NCBI GenBank assembly: GCA_026014745.1
Contig: JAOZHS010000001.1
Location: 1,214,156-1,278,155 of the forward strand
Direction of reading: 5' to 3'
Source of the DNA: Candidatus Bathyarchaeota archaeon
Lineage (GTDB): Archaea; Thermoproteota; Bathyarchaeia; Bathyarchaeales; Bathycorpusculaceae
DNA length: 64,000 bases
Shown here: piece by piece, positions 9,021 through 17,663 of the stretch
Layout: each line of letters opens with the position of its first letter
Position numbering within the stretch: position 1 is the stretch's first letter
The notes under the pieces: generated by a model
What the model saw: the letters and a program-made list of their open reading frames with translations, nothing else
Told to the model about the DNA's origin: nothing
The model's database searches: none
Program-made: the position numbers and the translations under genes

Positions 9021-9210
9021 ACAGTCGCCTCAAATTGGAAATTTGGGTACATGCTTTTATTTGTTAGCCTTGTTTGAAACAAACATCGCCAAACTATTGA
9101 TGGCATTCTTCTTGGAAGCCGCTTAAATGAAGGATACTGGGTTTTTTAAAAGGCTTGTTTGTTTTGGTTGGGGTTACTGCCCCATCTAAATGTTGTTGTT
9201 GCTGGAAAGG

Positions 9211-9288
9211 TTTATACTATTCCATAGTATTTTGATGTGAAATTGCAGGCGGACAACCTTGTCCGTTGGGATGTGGTCCCTCTGGGAC
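9211..9288 (+). promoter_or_regulatory. rpl15e promoter and double-hairpin leader
   Basis: A TATA-like box TTTATACTAT (9211-9220) would place transcription start near 9240, leaving a leader of about 80 nt before the ATG at 9324. Two adjacent hairpins lie in that leader: CGGACAA/TTGTCCG (9250-9265, 2 nt loop) and GTCCC/GGGAC (9276-9288, 3 nt loop). The rest of 9021-9323 shows no gene. A role in ribosomal-protein autoregulation is inference. Confidence 0.5.
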
Positions 9289-9323
9289 TGAACCGCAAAC
9301 AAAAACGACTTAAGTGAAAAAAC

Positions 9324-9929
9324 ATGGCCTATAAATACATCGCCGAAGAATGGGCGCAACCTGAAAAGAGCTTTGTTGATGAGCTCATGCGCCAACGCCT
9401 CGTACAATGGCGTAAACAACCCTCAACCGTACGTGTTGAAAACCCCACCCGTCTAGATAAAGCCCGTAAACTTGGCTACAAAGCTAAACAGGGCTTTGTT
9501 GTTGCACGAACCAAAGTTCGCAGGGGTGGCTTACGAAAAATCCGTCCAAAAGCCGGTCGCCGCCCAAAACGTATGGGTGTCGCAAAATTCAAACCCGCGA
9601 AGTCTCTGCGTTTAATCGCTGAGGAACGAACCGCCAAGAAATTTCCCAACCTAGAAGTCCTTAACAGTTACTGGGTCGGAGAAGACGGCAGACACAAGTG
9701 GTTCGAAGTTATCCTTGTCGACACTCATGCACCGACAATCGTATCTGACAAAGACATTAACTGGATTACCCAGCCTCAACATGCAAGCCGCGTCTTCCGC
9801 AGTTTAACCAGTGCGGGTAAAAACGTTCGTGGTCTGCATCATGGCAAAGGGAAGGGCTCAGAGAAAGCGCGTCCCAGCCACCGTCGAGGCGCAAGAAAAC
9901 ACAACGGAGAAAAACTCCAACGGAAGTAG
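9324..9929 (+). CDS. rpl15e: Large-subunit ribosomal protein L15e
   Basis: Archaeal/eukaryotic-type L15e, a 201-residue, very basic 60S/50S protein. The N-terminal [10 protein letters not shown], the [18 protein letters not shown] segment, the [20 protein letters not shown] stretch and a basic C-terminal HRRGARKHN tail all match the family. It is the first gene of a tight cluster with L13e, a COG1325 exosome-associated protein and two RNase P proteins, an order of translation and RNA-processing genes commonly conserved in archaea. A TATA box and hairpin leader precede it. Confidence 0.97.
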   Translation: MAYKYIAEEWAQPEKSFVDELMRQRLVQWRKQPSTVRVENPTRLDKARKLGYKAKQGFVVARTKVRRGGLRKIRPKAGRRPKRMGVAKFKPAKSLRLIAEERTAKKFPNLEVLNSYWVGEDGRHKWFEVILVDTHAPTIVSDKDINWITQPQHASRVFRSLTSAGKNVRGLHHGKGKGSEKARPSHRRGARKHNGEKLQRK

Positions 9930-9935
9930 ACTGGA

Positions 9936-10139
9936 ATGCACCACATTAAACCCATAATAGTTAAACAGAACGGCAAACTCAAACGGGGCAGAGGTTTTAG
10001 CCCTAACGAAATCAAAGAAGCAGGCATTAGCAAGCAGCAAGCCCAACAAATGGGCTTACCCCTTGACCTGCGCCGCAAAACCTCTCACGAGACAAACGTC
10101 GCCTCCATCAAAGAGCATCTGCCTCAACAAAAAAGCTAA
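9936..10139 (+). CDS. rpl13e: Ribosomal protein L13e (short archaeal form)
   Basis: A 67-residue basic protein that matches the short archaeal L13e: KPIIVKQNGKLKRGRGFS, then EIKEAGISKQQAQQMGLPLD and RRKTSHETNV. L13e is found in Crenarchaeota and some related TACK lineages but not in Euryarchaeota, so it is useful lineage evidence. The gene starts 6 bp after the L15e stop, clearly in the same operon. Confidence 0.9.
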   Translation: MHHIKPIIVKQNGKLKRGRGFSPNEIKEAGISKQQAQQMGLPLDLRRKTSHETNVASIKEHLPQQKS

Positions 10140-10171
10140 AAACCCAGCCGCATACATCACATCGAAAGCCA

Positions 10172-10621
10172 ATGTCTTCTACTAAACCCCCCATCGCATA
10201 CATAGACATACGTGTATTCGCACACGCAACCGATAACCCTGATAAAGTCCAAGACGCCGTCAAAAACCTCCTCACACCTCCCCTTATTGAAAACCTTGTT
10301 TTTGAAAAAACCAACCTTTCCGGTCACCACGGAAACTCTATCACGCTTTTCACCGCAAAACTCACCGACAAAAAACACCTCCCCGAAGCTATACAAAAAA
10401 TCGGGGGCAGCCTAAGCAGCTTGGACCGCGAAGAACTCAACAGCAACCTCGAATTGCACCTCGACAAAGGAAACATGTTTTTGAGGTTTGATAAGCAGTC
10501 AGCCTTTTTGGGGGCACCAAAGTTTTCTTCGGTTGATCCGATTCATTTCAAAATTCACTTTAAAGATTTATCACAAGACGCGATTGAGGATTTTTCGAGG
10601 CATGCTGGGTTACTACCATGA
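10172..10621 (+). CDS. COG1325 RNA-binding protein (predicted exosome-associated)
   Basis: A 149-residue protein of the archaeal COG1325 family, predicted from gene context to work with the RNA exosome. The diagnostic stretch LRFDKQSAFLG is near residue 109-119, after the N-terminal YIDIRVFAHATDN and the GHHGNSITLF segment. Its ATGA overlap with rnp3 indicates translational coupling. The same fold recurs in UPF0201 at 22969-23373, where the corresponding motif is LNKQVAYAGH. Biochemical function has not, to my knowledge, been fixed. Confidence 0.85.
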   Translation: MSSTKPPIAYIDIRVFAHATDNPDKVQDAVKNLLTPPLIENLVFEKTNLSGHHGNSITLFTAKLTDKKHLPEAIQKIGGSLSSLDREELNSNLELHLDKGNMFLRFDKQSAFLGAPKFSSVDPIHFKIHFKDLSQDAIEDFSRHAGLLP

Positions 10622-11352
10622 AACGCGTCTTTTCCGACCTCCACCTGCGAGTTAACCCAACCGACACAGCCGCCACCAGCCGCGCAATAATTAAAGCCGC
10701 CCAACTCGGCTACCGCGCCATAGGAATCCCCCTTGCAGCAACCGCAGGCGACGAACAAATCCGCAACCTCAAAACCCAATGCAAACAAGCGGGTTTGGAT
10801 TTTGTTTCGAGGGTGGATTTTAAGCCCCGCAACCAAGAAGATCTCACCCGTTTTCTGCGCAAAGCTCGCCGACGCTTCGAAATCCTCTGCATCGCCTGCG
10901 ACAACAAGGAAGTCGCGCGCCAAGCCGCAAAAGACCGCCGCGTAGACCTGCTGAGTTTTCCAAGTCTTGATTATCATAAGCGGTTTTTTGACCGCGCCGA
11001 AGCCGAATTAGCCTCTAACTGTTTAGCTGCGTTGGAGGTTGATGTTAAGTCGCTTTTGGTGTTGGATGGTCCGCCTCGGGTGCGTTTGCTGTCGAGTTTG
11101 CGCCGTGAGGTCGGGTTGGCCGTTGAATTTAAGGTACCTGTAGTGGTTTCTAGCGGTGTTGGGGAGGAGTTGTTGATGCGTGCGCCTCGGGATATGGCGA
11201 GTCTGGCTTATCTTTTTGGGTTCAGCGAGGAGGCAGCGTTGGATGCGGTTTCGGTGGCTGCGCAGGCGATTGTTTTGCGCAACCGTGAGAAGCTGAGTTC
11301 AAGGTTTGTTGCGCCGGGGATTAGTGTGGTTCGGGAGGGTAGGGATGCATGA
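10618..11352 (+). CDS. rnp3: RNase P protein component 3 (Rpp30)
   Basis: A 244-residue TIM-barrel-like protein of the Rpp30/p30 family, a protein subunit of archaeal RNase P that matures tRNA 5' ends. Characteristic segments are FSDLHLRVNPT at the N terminus, a GIPLAAT strand, VDLLSFPS near residue 112, ALEVDVKSLL near 136, and VVVSSGVGEELLMRAPRD near 178. It overlaps COG1325 upstream and rnp2 downstream by 4 bp each (ATGA), so the three genes are translationally coupled. Confidence 0.92.
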   Translation: MKRVFSDLHLRVNPTDTAATSRAIIKAAQLGYRAIGIPLAATAGDEQIRNLKTQCKQAGLDFVSRVDFKPRNQEDLTRFLRKARRRFEILCIACDNKEVARQAAKDRRVDLLSFPSLDYHKRFFDRAEAELASNCLAALEVDVKSLLVLDGPPRVRLLSSLRREVGLAVEFKVPVVVSSGVGEELLMRAPRDMASLAYLFGFSEEAALDAVSVAAQAIVLRNREKLSSRFVAPGISVVREGRDA

Positions 11353-11663
11353 AGCGGGTTAAGCGTCGGTATTTGGCGGTGCAAGTGGATTGTGAGGGTG
11401 TGCCTGGTGAGCGTGAGTTGGTGGATGCGGTTTGGGGTTCGGTTACGCGGCTTTACGGTGAGGTTGGGGCTTCTTTGTCGGGGTTGGTGTTGATTAGTTT
11501 GGATGTGGAGCGTAAGGTGGCTGTGGTGCGGTGTAATTTGGTGTCTTTGCCTGTGGTTCGGGCGGGGTTGGCTGCGGTTGTGGTTGTGGCGGGTAAGCCT
11601 GCGGCTTTGCGTGTTTTGGCTGTTTCTGGTACTTTGAAGGCTCTTTTTTCCAACCTTGACTAA
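11349..11663 (+). CDS. rnp2: RNase P protein component 2 (Pop5)
   Basis: A 104-residue protein with the Pop5 start RRYLAVQVDCEG, a central LVLISLDVERKVAVVRC strand pair, and VSGTLKAL near the C terminus. Pop5 pairs with Rpp30 to activate the RNase P RNA, and the two genes overlap here. It is the last gene of the rpl15e cluster. In many archaea proteasome genes follow; here the operon ends with a T-rich stretch. Confidence 0.9.
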   Translation: MKRVKRRYLAVQVDCEGVPGERELVDAVWGSVTRLYGEVGASLSGLVLISLDVERKVAVVRCNLVSLPVVRAGLAAVVVVAGKPAALRVLAVSGTLKALFSNLD

Positions 11664-11839
11664 ATTCTGTGTAAAGATTTTCTTTACTTTGTGACAAGTC
11701 AAATCAAAGTTAAGTCGCGTATTTTTTGGACAATCTTACAAATAGTGTGCAGAAACATTTATCAATTGCAGATAAGCGATAGTAAACGTTACAAAATTCC
11801 GTTGGGAGAAGCATAAAAGCAACAAGAGAAGAATAAACA

Positions 11840-13063
11840 ATGGACATACAAGACTTCTACTTTAAACTAAAGCCCCTAAAAATAAACACAATAATAGACG
11901 ACAGCACCCTGCGAGACGGCATCCAAATGCCCGGCTTAGCAGTGGGACCCGAAGACGCCGCCCAAATCGCCGAATTACTCTGCGACATAGGCGTCGAACG
12001 CATCGAGCTGTTCCACTACCAAGAACCAGACAAACAAGCCGCCAAACTCATCCTCAACAAAAAACTCGACATGAGAGTCGCAGGCTGGTGCCGCGCCGTC
12101 AAAGAAGACATAGACAGCGCCGTCGCACTCGGCTTCGAAGAAGTCGGTATTTCACATCCAGTATCCGATATCCATTTCAAGGCTAAATGGCCCGAAAAAA
12201 CCACTCAACAAATCCTCAACAACCTCGTAGACGTAACTGAGTACGCAGCCAAAACTTGTGGTCTGCGCACATTCGTCCACGGCGAGGACAGCACACGCGC
12301 CAACTGGGAGCTCGAACGAGAATTCATAAACTCAGTTGCTGAAGCAGGCGCAGAATGTTACCGCGTTTGTGACACCGTCGGCATCGGGTTAAGCGACCCC
12401 GAGGCTCCTCTTCCAAACGGCATCCCCGTGAAGCTTGTGGCTATCAAAAAAGAAACCAAAATCCCGGCCATCGAAATCCACGCCCATGACGACTTTGGCA
12501 ACGCAGTAGAAAACACTATGGCAGCCATCAAAGCCGCTGTGGGTCTTTGGGATAAAGTGTACGCCAGTACCACCTTCCTTGGTATTGGGGAACGGGCAGG
12601 GAACGCGGAAACCGAGAAGGTTCTGCTTAACCTCTATTTGCACCATGGCATCATGAAGTTCCAAGGTAAAACCCAGAAGCTAAAGGAAGCCGCCGAATTC
12701 ATCGGGGAAGCTTCAGGATTTGTGGTTCCGCCCAACAAAGCCATCGTCGGCGACTACGGATTCGCCCACGAAAGCGGCATCCACACACACGGTGTCCTCA
12801 ACGACCCCTGGACGTATGAGCCCTATCCACCTGAATTAGTCGGCAACAGCCGCCGCTTAACCATCGGCAAACAGTCCGGCAAAGGCATCATAAAGCACCG
12901 CATATGCGAATTAACCCAAAAAGAACTCGATGACCAAACCGTTGCTTTAGTAGTTGAGAAAGTCAAAGAAATCTACGCCAACGGTCGCCGCGCTTCACTG
13001 ACTGATGCAGAATTCAAAGAGTTGCTCTGTGGACTTAAAATCATCGTTGAAAACGACGATTAA
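11840..13063 (+). CDS. Homocitrate/isopropylmalate synthase-family (HMGL-like) enzyme
   Basis: A 407-residue TIM-barrel acyltransferase. Landmarks are DDSTLRDGIQMPG near residue 20 (metal-binding Asp and catalytic Arg), the HAHDDFGNA motif near residue 214, and FLGIGERAGNAETE near residue 245. GFVVPPNKAIVGDYGFAHESGIHTHG follows near residue 290. The family condenses acetyl-CoA with a 2-oxo acid. It lacks the ~120-residue LeuA regulatory domain, so homocitrate or related synthesis is as likely as isopropylmalate synthesis. The upstream 175 bp contain AACATTTATCAA as a weak TATA candidate and AGAGAAG before the ATG. It stands alone. Confidence 0.85.
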   Translation: MDIQDFYFKLKPLKINTIIDDSTLRDGIQMPGLAVGPEDAAQIAELLCDIGVERIELFHYQEPDKQAAKLILNKKLDMRVAGWCRAVKEDIDSAVALGFEEVGISHPVSDIHFKAKWPEKTTQQILNNLVDVTEYAAKTCGLRTFVHGEDSTRANWELEREFINSVAEAGAECYRVCDTVGIGLSDPEAPLPNGIPVKLVAIKKETKIPAIEIHAHDDFGNAVENTMAAIKAAVGLWDKVYASTTFLGIGERAGNAETEKVLLNLYLHHGIMKFQGKTQKLKEAAEFIGEASGFVVPPNKAIVGDYGFAHESGIHTHGVLNDPWTYEPYPPELVGNSRRLTIGKQSGKGIIKHRICELTQKELDDQTVALVVEKVKEIYANGRRASLTDAEFKELLCGLKIIVENDD

Positions 13064-13067
13064 GCGT

Positions 13068-13109
13068 TTAGTTTTCTTTTTTCTTCTTTTTGTTTTGCCT
13101 GATTTTTCG
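13068..13109 (+). terminator. T-rich terminator after the synthase gene
   Basis: Immediately after the stop at 13063 there are several runs of T (TTTTCTTTTTTCTTCTTTTTG and then ATTTTTCGG), the kind of signal at which archaeal RNA polymerase terminates. No strong hairpin is needed or seen. Confidence 0.5.
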
Positions 13110-13159
13110 GCTCTGAAAATCGAAAATCAAATAAATAATCATTGCAATACCGCTGAGAT

Positions 13160-13333
13160 ATGTTTGAAATGTGGATGCTCCTGCAAGTCGGTATGTTCGC
13201 TGCTTTTACAGCTGTGGCTTCCTATGCTCTCTATCGGCAGAAGCAAAGGTTTGTGGCAAAAATCAAAAGCCAACGCCTTTTTGTGAATAAACCTGTTGTC
13301 GAAAAGGCGCAGACAGCGGTTAAAAGCCAGTAA
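13160..13333 (+). CDS. Small membrane protein, 57 residues
   Basis: ATG 13160 to TAA 13331-13333 encodes a peptide starting MFEMWMLLQVGMFAAF. A single membrane helix at about residues 4-25 is followed by a strongly basic cytoplasmic-type tail (YRQKQRFVAKIKSQR). It occupies an otherwise empty gap before the ABC transporter genes and might be co-transcribed with them. No family recognised; the helix plus basic tail and the gap it fills are the support. Confidence 0.55.
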   Translation: MFEMWMLLQVGMFAAFTAVASYALYRQKQRFVAKIKSQRLFVNKPVVEKAQTAVKSQ

Positions 13334-13382
13334 AAAGCTTAAATCAACGCTTATCCTCTTGAAAGCAGGCTGAGGGGTCACA

Positions 13383-14114
13383 GTGGGCTTAGCAGTAGAA
13401 GCATCTATGTTAACTAAACAGTTTGGGCAAATCCACGCCCTAAATGGCGTTAGTTTTAGCATCCAGCCCGGAGAAATTTATGGACTAATTGGACCCAACG
13501 GCGCTGGAAAAACCACTACTCTTCGCATCATCTGCACCTTGATCAAACCTACCACAGGATCCATTCGCATTTTTGGCGTTGATGCGGCCAAGCAGCCTGA
13601 GAAAACGCGTCAAATAATCAGTTATCTTCCCGAAGAATCAGGTGTCTACCCTAACCTCACGGGCTTAGAGTATTTGCAGTTTATGGCTAAACTCCAAACC
13701 CCCGCAGGCACCAACATTAAGAGCATAATTGATGAAGCTGCCCAAATTTGTGGGTTAGGCGACCGATTAAAAGACAAAGCCAAAACCTACAGCAAAGGCA
13801 TGAAGCGGCGTTTGCTGGTGGCGCGGGCGTTGATGACCCAGCCAAAGTTGGCGGTGCTTGATGAACCCGCCAGCGGCTTAGACATTATGCATGCTTATCA
13901 TATCCGTGAAATTGTGAAAAAATATGTGAAAGAACATGGCGTAACCGTGCTGCTATCCAGCCACAACATGCTCGAAGTAGAATACCTCTGTGACAGGGTC
14001 TCTTTGATTAACAAAGGGAACTTGGTCGTGGAGGGCGAGCCCAAGGCTCTCAAAGAGCGGTATGGTTGCCAGAATCTTGAAGAAGTCTTCATGAAGGTGG
14101 TTGGTTATGCTTAA
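13383..14114 (+). CDS. ABC transporter ATP-binding protein
   Basis: A 243-residue ABC ATPase. Walker A is GPNGAGKTT near residue 38, the signature is YSKGMKRRL near residue 139, Walker B is LAVLDEPASGLD near residue 159, and SSHNM provides the switch His. The GTG at 13383 lies behind GAGGGG and gives a full N-terminal strand. It overlaps the permease gene, so together they form an ABC-2 type exporter of the NatA/NatB kind. The exported substrate (sodium, drug or lipid) cannot be read. Confidence 0.92.
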   Translation: MGLAVEASMLTKQFGQIHALNGVSFSIQPGEIYGLIGPNGAGKTTTLRIICTLIKPTTGSIRIFGVDAAKQPEKTRQIISYLPEESGVYPNLTGLEYLQFMAKLQTPAGTNIKSIIDEAAQICGLGDRLKDKAKTYSKGMKRRLLVARALMTQPKLAVLDEPASGLDIMHAYHIREIVKKYVKEHGVTVLLSSHNMLEVEYLCDRVSLINKGNLVVEGEPKALKERYGCQNLEEVFMKVVGYA

Positions 14115-15396
14115 GGGCTTCACAACCATCCTCATTAAAGAACTCAAAGAGCTCATGAGAGACCCCAAAATCCTCATCGGCATGATAGTTCTTCCCCTCA
14201 TCATGTTCCCTGTGTTAGGGATGGTTTTGGGTTATGCGGTTGAGTCTGCACAGCAGGAAGCGATGCGCGCCAACATATTAGTGGTTGATAATGATGGGGG
14301 CAACTGGAGCCACACGTTTATCGATTATCTCAACATCAGCCTAAACGTCGAAGTCGTCAAAGATACTCCGCCCCAACAAGTAGTGGACAGCGGTCTGCTC
14401 AGCCAATACAACAGCACTACTTTTGTGGTAATTCCCGACGGGTTCTCGCGGAACTTGACGCGGCACGCCGCTGGTAATCCCCTCATTGAGGGAACAGTGG
14501 ATGTTTATAGTATATTCAACGGCGGCGGGGGACTCTTTAGCGGAATCGGCGGTTCCAGCGTAATCGCTTATGTGGAGGGATTCAACCGTGCTGTAGCTCC
14601 AGACGTTGTGGGTGTTGTAGAATCAAGTGTCATTAAGGGGCAAATCGAAGAGGGCGTATCCGCAAGCACCCTCTCGGGGCTGATGATGTCTCAGGCAATA
14701 GCTCTACCCATAACCATCATGATAATGTTGACATATGCAATGCAGATAGCCGCCACCAGCGTCGCTATGGAAAAAGAGGAAAAAACCCTCGAAACCCTCC
14801 TAACCGTACCCGTGGACCGCTTTGCGATTCTTATGGGGAAAGTTGCCAGCACAATCATTGTCGCAGGCGTGGCATCCGTGACAGTGCTCGTCGGCTACAA
14901 CTACATGTTAGGCTCGCTGTCTCTGGGTCTCGCAGGCGATGTGGGAGGCGGTTTGGATTTGGTTGCGCTCGGACTGGTTCCTTCCACTTTAGGCTACGTC
15001 CTCTTAGGCGTGAGCCTCTTCTTCACGTTACTTTCTGCTTTGGCATTAGCCGTTGTGATGTCAGCGTTTAGCGAAAACGTCCGCGGCGCCCAAGCACTCG
15101 TCGGCTACATCTACCCCCTCATCTTCATCCCTTCGATGGCACTCATCTACCTCGACATAAACACCCTTCCATCAGCGCTACAAGCCGTCTTCTTCGCCAT
15201 CCCCTACAGTCAACCAATCATCGCCTCCAAAGCAGCAGTCACCGGCGACTACGCAATCATACTCTTCGGCATCATCTATGTTGCAGTCTTCACCGTGGTT
15301 ATCATGTATGTGGCTTCACGACTGTTTGCGACTGAAAAGATACTAACGGCGAAACTCAAACTGGGCAAAAGCAAACCCCAACAACAAAACGAGTAG
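14107..15396 (+). CDS. ABC-2 type transporter permease (NatB-like)
   Basis: A ~429-residue permease: one N-terminal helix (ILIGMIVLPLIMFPVLGMVL), a large soluble domain of about 170 residues on the outside, then five to six helices in the C-terminal half. The coupling segment EKEEKTLETLLTVPV near residue 223 is characteristic of ABC-2/NatB permeases. The ATG at 14107 overlaps the ATPase stop by 8 bp; a TTG at 14101 is an alternative. It forms an exporter with the preceding ATPase. Confidence 0.88.
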   Translation: MLKGFTTILIKELKELMRDPKILIGMIVLPLIMFPVLGMVLGYAVESAQQEAMRANILVVDNDGGNWSHTFIDYLNISLNVEVVKDTPPQQVVDSGLLSQYNSTTFVVIPDGFSRNLTRHAAGNPLIEGTVDVYSIFNGGGGLFSGIGGSSVIAYVEGFNRAVAPDVVGVVESSVIKGQIEEGVSASTLSGLMMSQAIALPITIMIMLTYAMQIAATSVAMEKEEKTLETLLTVPVDRFAILMGKVASTIIVAGVASVTVLVGYNYMLGSLSLGLAGDVGGGLDLVALGLVPSTLGYVLLGVSLFFTLLSALALAVVMSAFSENVRGAQALVGYIYPLIFIPSMALIYLDINTLPSALQAVFFAIPYSQPIIASKAAVTGDYAIILFGIIYVAVFTVVIMYVASRLFATEKILTAKLKLGKSKPQQQNE

Positions 15397-15411
15397 CAAC
15401 ATTCAAAGGGC

Positions 15412-15429
15412 TGATGTCGCCGTCCCAGC
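15412..15429 (+). repeat. 18 bp direct repeat flanking the CcdA-like gene, left copy
   Basis: TGATGTCGCCGTCCCAGC occurs here and again, identically, at 16265-16282. The two copies lie just outside the gene at 15535-16218, one before and one after it. The following bases differ. Confidence 0.6.
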
Positions 15430-15534
15430 GAGCCTCAGGACAAGTGGTAGCAAGTCGCCATAATTTAACTTGGAATTGAATATGGTGAAGCCTTATATTT
15501 TCATTTAAACCAAACTTCGATGAATTGATTGCAC

Positions 15535-16218
15535 ATGATAGAGCTGTTGGCTACATTAATTTCGCTTGCATTGGTCGACTGTTTGAACCCGGCAACCATC
15601 GCTACACAGGCTTTTCTGCTCATAGGTACCGAGAAGCCTAAAGCACGTGCGATAACCCATGCCATAGGCGTCTACGTTGCATACTTCATGATTGGTTTTC
15701 TCATCATTTTTGGTTTGGGTGAGTCGTTAAAACAGTTATTCGCTTTTACGTTAGGAACCACGGAATACGTAATTTTGCTGGTTTTAGGTTTTGTTCTAAT
15801 TCTTTTTGCCTGCCTAATGAAGACCTCTAATGGGGGATCAAGAATTGATAGGTACCTACAGAAAGTCAGGACCATGAGCCCAACCAAAACCTTCTTTTTT
15901 GGCTTCTTTTCTACTTTTATGGATATACCTACCGCTTTTCCGTATTTCGCTGCAATCGCCATACTAATCGGCGTTCAGTTATCCTTTTTGGGAATAACAG
16001 CGCTTTTGCTAATCTACAATTTCATCTATGTGCTACCCCTATTAGTTCTCGTTGTCATCTATCTAGCGGCGCGTAAGGAATGTGCTACTCAGCTCCAGAG
16101 AATCAATGATGTAATAAACAAGTGGAGTGGCAAGATAGCAAAGGGCTTTCTCTTGGTGACGGGTATTCTGTTGATTGCAGCCAGCGTAGCCTTTTTCTTG
16201 GGTTTTCCGATTCTTTAG
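15535..16218 (+). CDS. CcdA/GAP-like six-helix membrane protein
   Basis: A 227-residue membrane protein with about six helices. The first helix carries LISLALVDCLNPATIAT, close to the SLxxxDxLNPCxIA pattern of CcdA-type and GAP-family transporters, which exchange reductant or export small molecules. Only one Cys sits in that motif, so the two-Cys redox chemistry of true CcdA is not evident. The ATG at 15535 is preferred over a TTG at 15529. It stands alone between two copies of an 18 bp repeat, separate from the ABC genes. Confidence 0.65.
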   Translation: MIELLATLISLALVDCLNPATIATQAFLLIGTEKPKARAITHAIGVYVAYFMIGFLIIFGLGESLKQLFAFTLGTTEYVILLVLGFVLILFACLMKTSNGGSRIDRYLQKVRTMSPTKTFFFGFFSTFMDIPTAFPYFAAIAILIGVQLSFLGITALLLIYNFIYVLPLLVLVVIYLAARKECATQLQRINDVINKWSGKIAKGFLLVTGILLIAASVAFFLGFPIL

Positions 16219-16264
16219 CGGTCTAAAGTAATGTTCATTTCTGCGGCGCTTCTAAGGGCGGGGA

Positions 16265-16282
16265 TGATGTCGCCGTCCCAGC
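16265..16282 (+). repeat. 18 bp direct repeat flanking the CcdA-like gene, right copy
   Basis: Identical 18 bp to 15412-15429, about 50 bp after the CcdA-like stop codon. Not obviously part of a hairpin; no C/D-box RNA could be built because no D box follows. Confidence 0.6.
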
Positions 16283-16383
16283 CTTAGGGAAACGTACTTT
16301 TTTAGAAGGTAAATCAATGATTAGCTATTGCCCTTTTCTAGTAAAAAGATTGTTTGAGATTCATACGTTAAAAATATTTGAGG

Positions 16384-17073
16384 TCATCTCAAGCTTTCTT
16401 TACCTTCGCTCTTTCGGGCGTTATGAGTTTTTGTGTTTCTTCTAATTATAAGATAAGCCAAAAGAGGTATTAGCACTAACAAAAGTATGATTGCCGCTAT
16501 GAGGTACTCTTGCCCGTTAGGTGTAGGTGCAGGTGCATCGATTATAGTTATTATTCCGAAGAGTTGGCTGTATTGATTTTCTATAAATATTGGTTCTTCA
16601 GTGGAATTATATGTAACTTGTAAGTTTACTCCTAAACTGTTAATTTCTATAGTTTCAGTGGGTGCGTACAAGGTTTTATTACCGTAATTCCATGGGGAAT
16701 AGTCACATCCGTTGCCAGTATAGAAACGGGTACCGCATTTACTAACTGTGGTGAGATTATCTTTGAGTACGCTTTCTGGATTGAAATGGGGTGAAATCGC
16801 GGAAAAGTTGGATGCTATGCTCGTTGGAAAATAAGCAGGTACTATCGATTTGTTTACTAAATCACCATCTTGTATGATGTGCTCGATTGTTTCATAAAAT
16901 GTCAAGTCTCCATTTCCAGCATCTACTAAGGCTTTAGCGGCATTATCGGTGACAACTATTACTGGGATAGGGGCAACTTTTGCGTCTGTGGGTTGAATTG
17001 GGATAGTCGTACATAGGCAAAGTACGATTAGTATTATTGAGGCTGGTATGATTGTTGTCTGTTTTCGCTTCAA
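16384..17073 (-). CDS. Secreted, membrane-anchored protein of unknown function
   Basis: A 229-residue protein with an N-terminal signal helix (about residues 8-28), an extracellular domain of ~150 residues, and a C-terminal helix (about 189-210, IAAIILLLVLIPLLAYLII) followed by a basic tail, giving a single-pass anchored topology. The outer domain has two Cys (KCGTRFYTGNGCDYS) that could form a disulfide, plus several N-x-S/T sites. No known domain is recognised. It is convergent with the CcdA-like gene and stands alone. Confidence 0.65.
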   Translation of the reverse strand: MKRKQTTIIPASIILIVLCLCTTIPIQPTDAKVAPIPVIVVTDNAAKALVDAGNGDLTFYETIEHIIQDGDLVNKSIVPAYFPTSIASNFSAISPHFNPESVLKDNLTTVSKCGTRFYTGNGCDYSPWNYGNKTLYAPTETIEINSLGVNLQVTYNSTEEPIFIENQYSQLFGIITIIDAPAPTPNGQEYLIAAIILLLVLIPLLAYLIIRRNTKTHNARKSEGKESLR

Positions 17074-17226
17074 TAGGTTTCCCTTCCTTCTTCGTGTATT
17101 AGGGCTGTTATAAAATTTTACTTAGAACTTGTTTGTAGGCGGCACCCTTGCGTTTGCTCACTTTATTTTACTTTTTGACCCCAAATTTTGCTCGGAGACG
17201 AAGCTAAAGTTTGGGTTTAGACGTTT

Positions 17227-17250
17227 TGTGACAGTGAGTGACCAGTCACA
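17227..17250. promoter_or_regulatory. Inverted repeat upstream of the GYD-like pair
   Basis: TGTGAC and GTCACA form an inverted repeat separated by 12 bases that contain a further GTGAC. It lies about 60 bp upstream of the TTG start at 17311. Its position suits an operator, but no regulator is identified. Confidence 0.3.
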
Positions 17251-17310
17251 AATCCATAAAACGAGTGCCTTGAGAAGTTAACTATGGGTAGCTGTAAGAG
17301 GTGACAACAT

Positions 17311-17613
17311 TTGAAATTAATGGTTTGTTTAACACATACCCCTGAAAATTGCCTTGCCCGAGCGGAGTATAAAGAAGAGGGCAAAAAATGGATTGCTAAC
17401 ATGCGGAAATCAGCCGAAACCTTGGGCGTGAAAATAGAAAGTGCCTACGTAACTCCTAATGAGCACACTTTTTATCTTGTTCTTGAAAGTGATGATTTTA
17501 AAAAGGTCTCTGAGTTCCTTGGTCCGCCAATGCTTCAGCTTCATTCTGGAAAAATCTCGCCTGTTATGACCTTTGAAGAAGCTTTTGGGCTTTCTTTTAT
17601 GGAGAAAAAATAA
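17311..17613 (+). CDS. Small alpha/beta protein, possibly DUF3303/GYD-like
   Basis: A 100-residue protein with the alternating strand-helix pattern of dimeric ferredoxin-like folds: strand MVCLTHTP, a helix rich in charged residues, strand VKIESAYVTPNEHTFYLVLES, then a helix and a final strand. The start is TTG at 17311, supported by GAGGTGA five bases upstream; the ATG at 17320 would be too far from it. It is followed 50 bp later by a GYD-domain gene, and the two may be functionally paired. No active site is visible. Confidence 0.6.
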   Translation: MKLMVCLTHTPENCLARAEYKEEGKKWIANMRKSAETLGVKIESAYVTPNEHTFYLVLESDDFKKVSEFLGPPMLQLHSGKISPVMTFEEAFGLSFMEKK

Positions 17614-17663
17614 TCCCTCAATAAATCCATTGATGTGTGAAGCGATTTCTCGGAGGTGAGATT

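Noticed and set aside
15412..16282. C/D-box small RNA around the 18 bp repeats (TGATG resembles a C box)
   Set aside because: No CTGA D box at the right distance in either copy, and the sequence after the repeat is not conserved.
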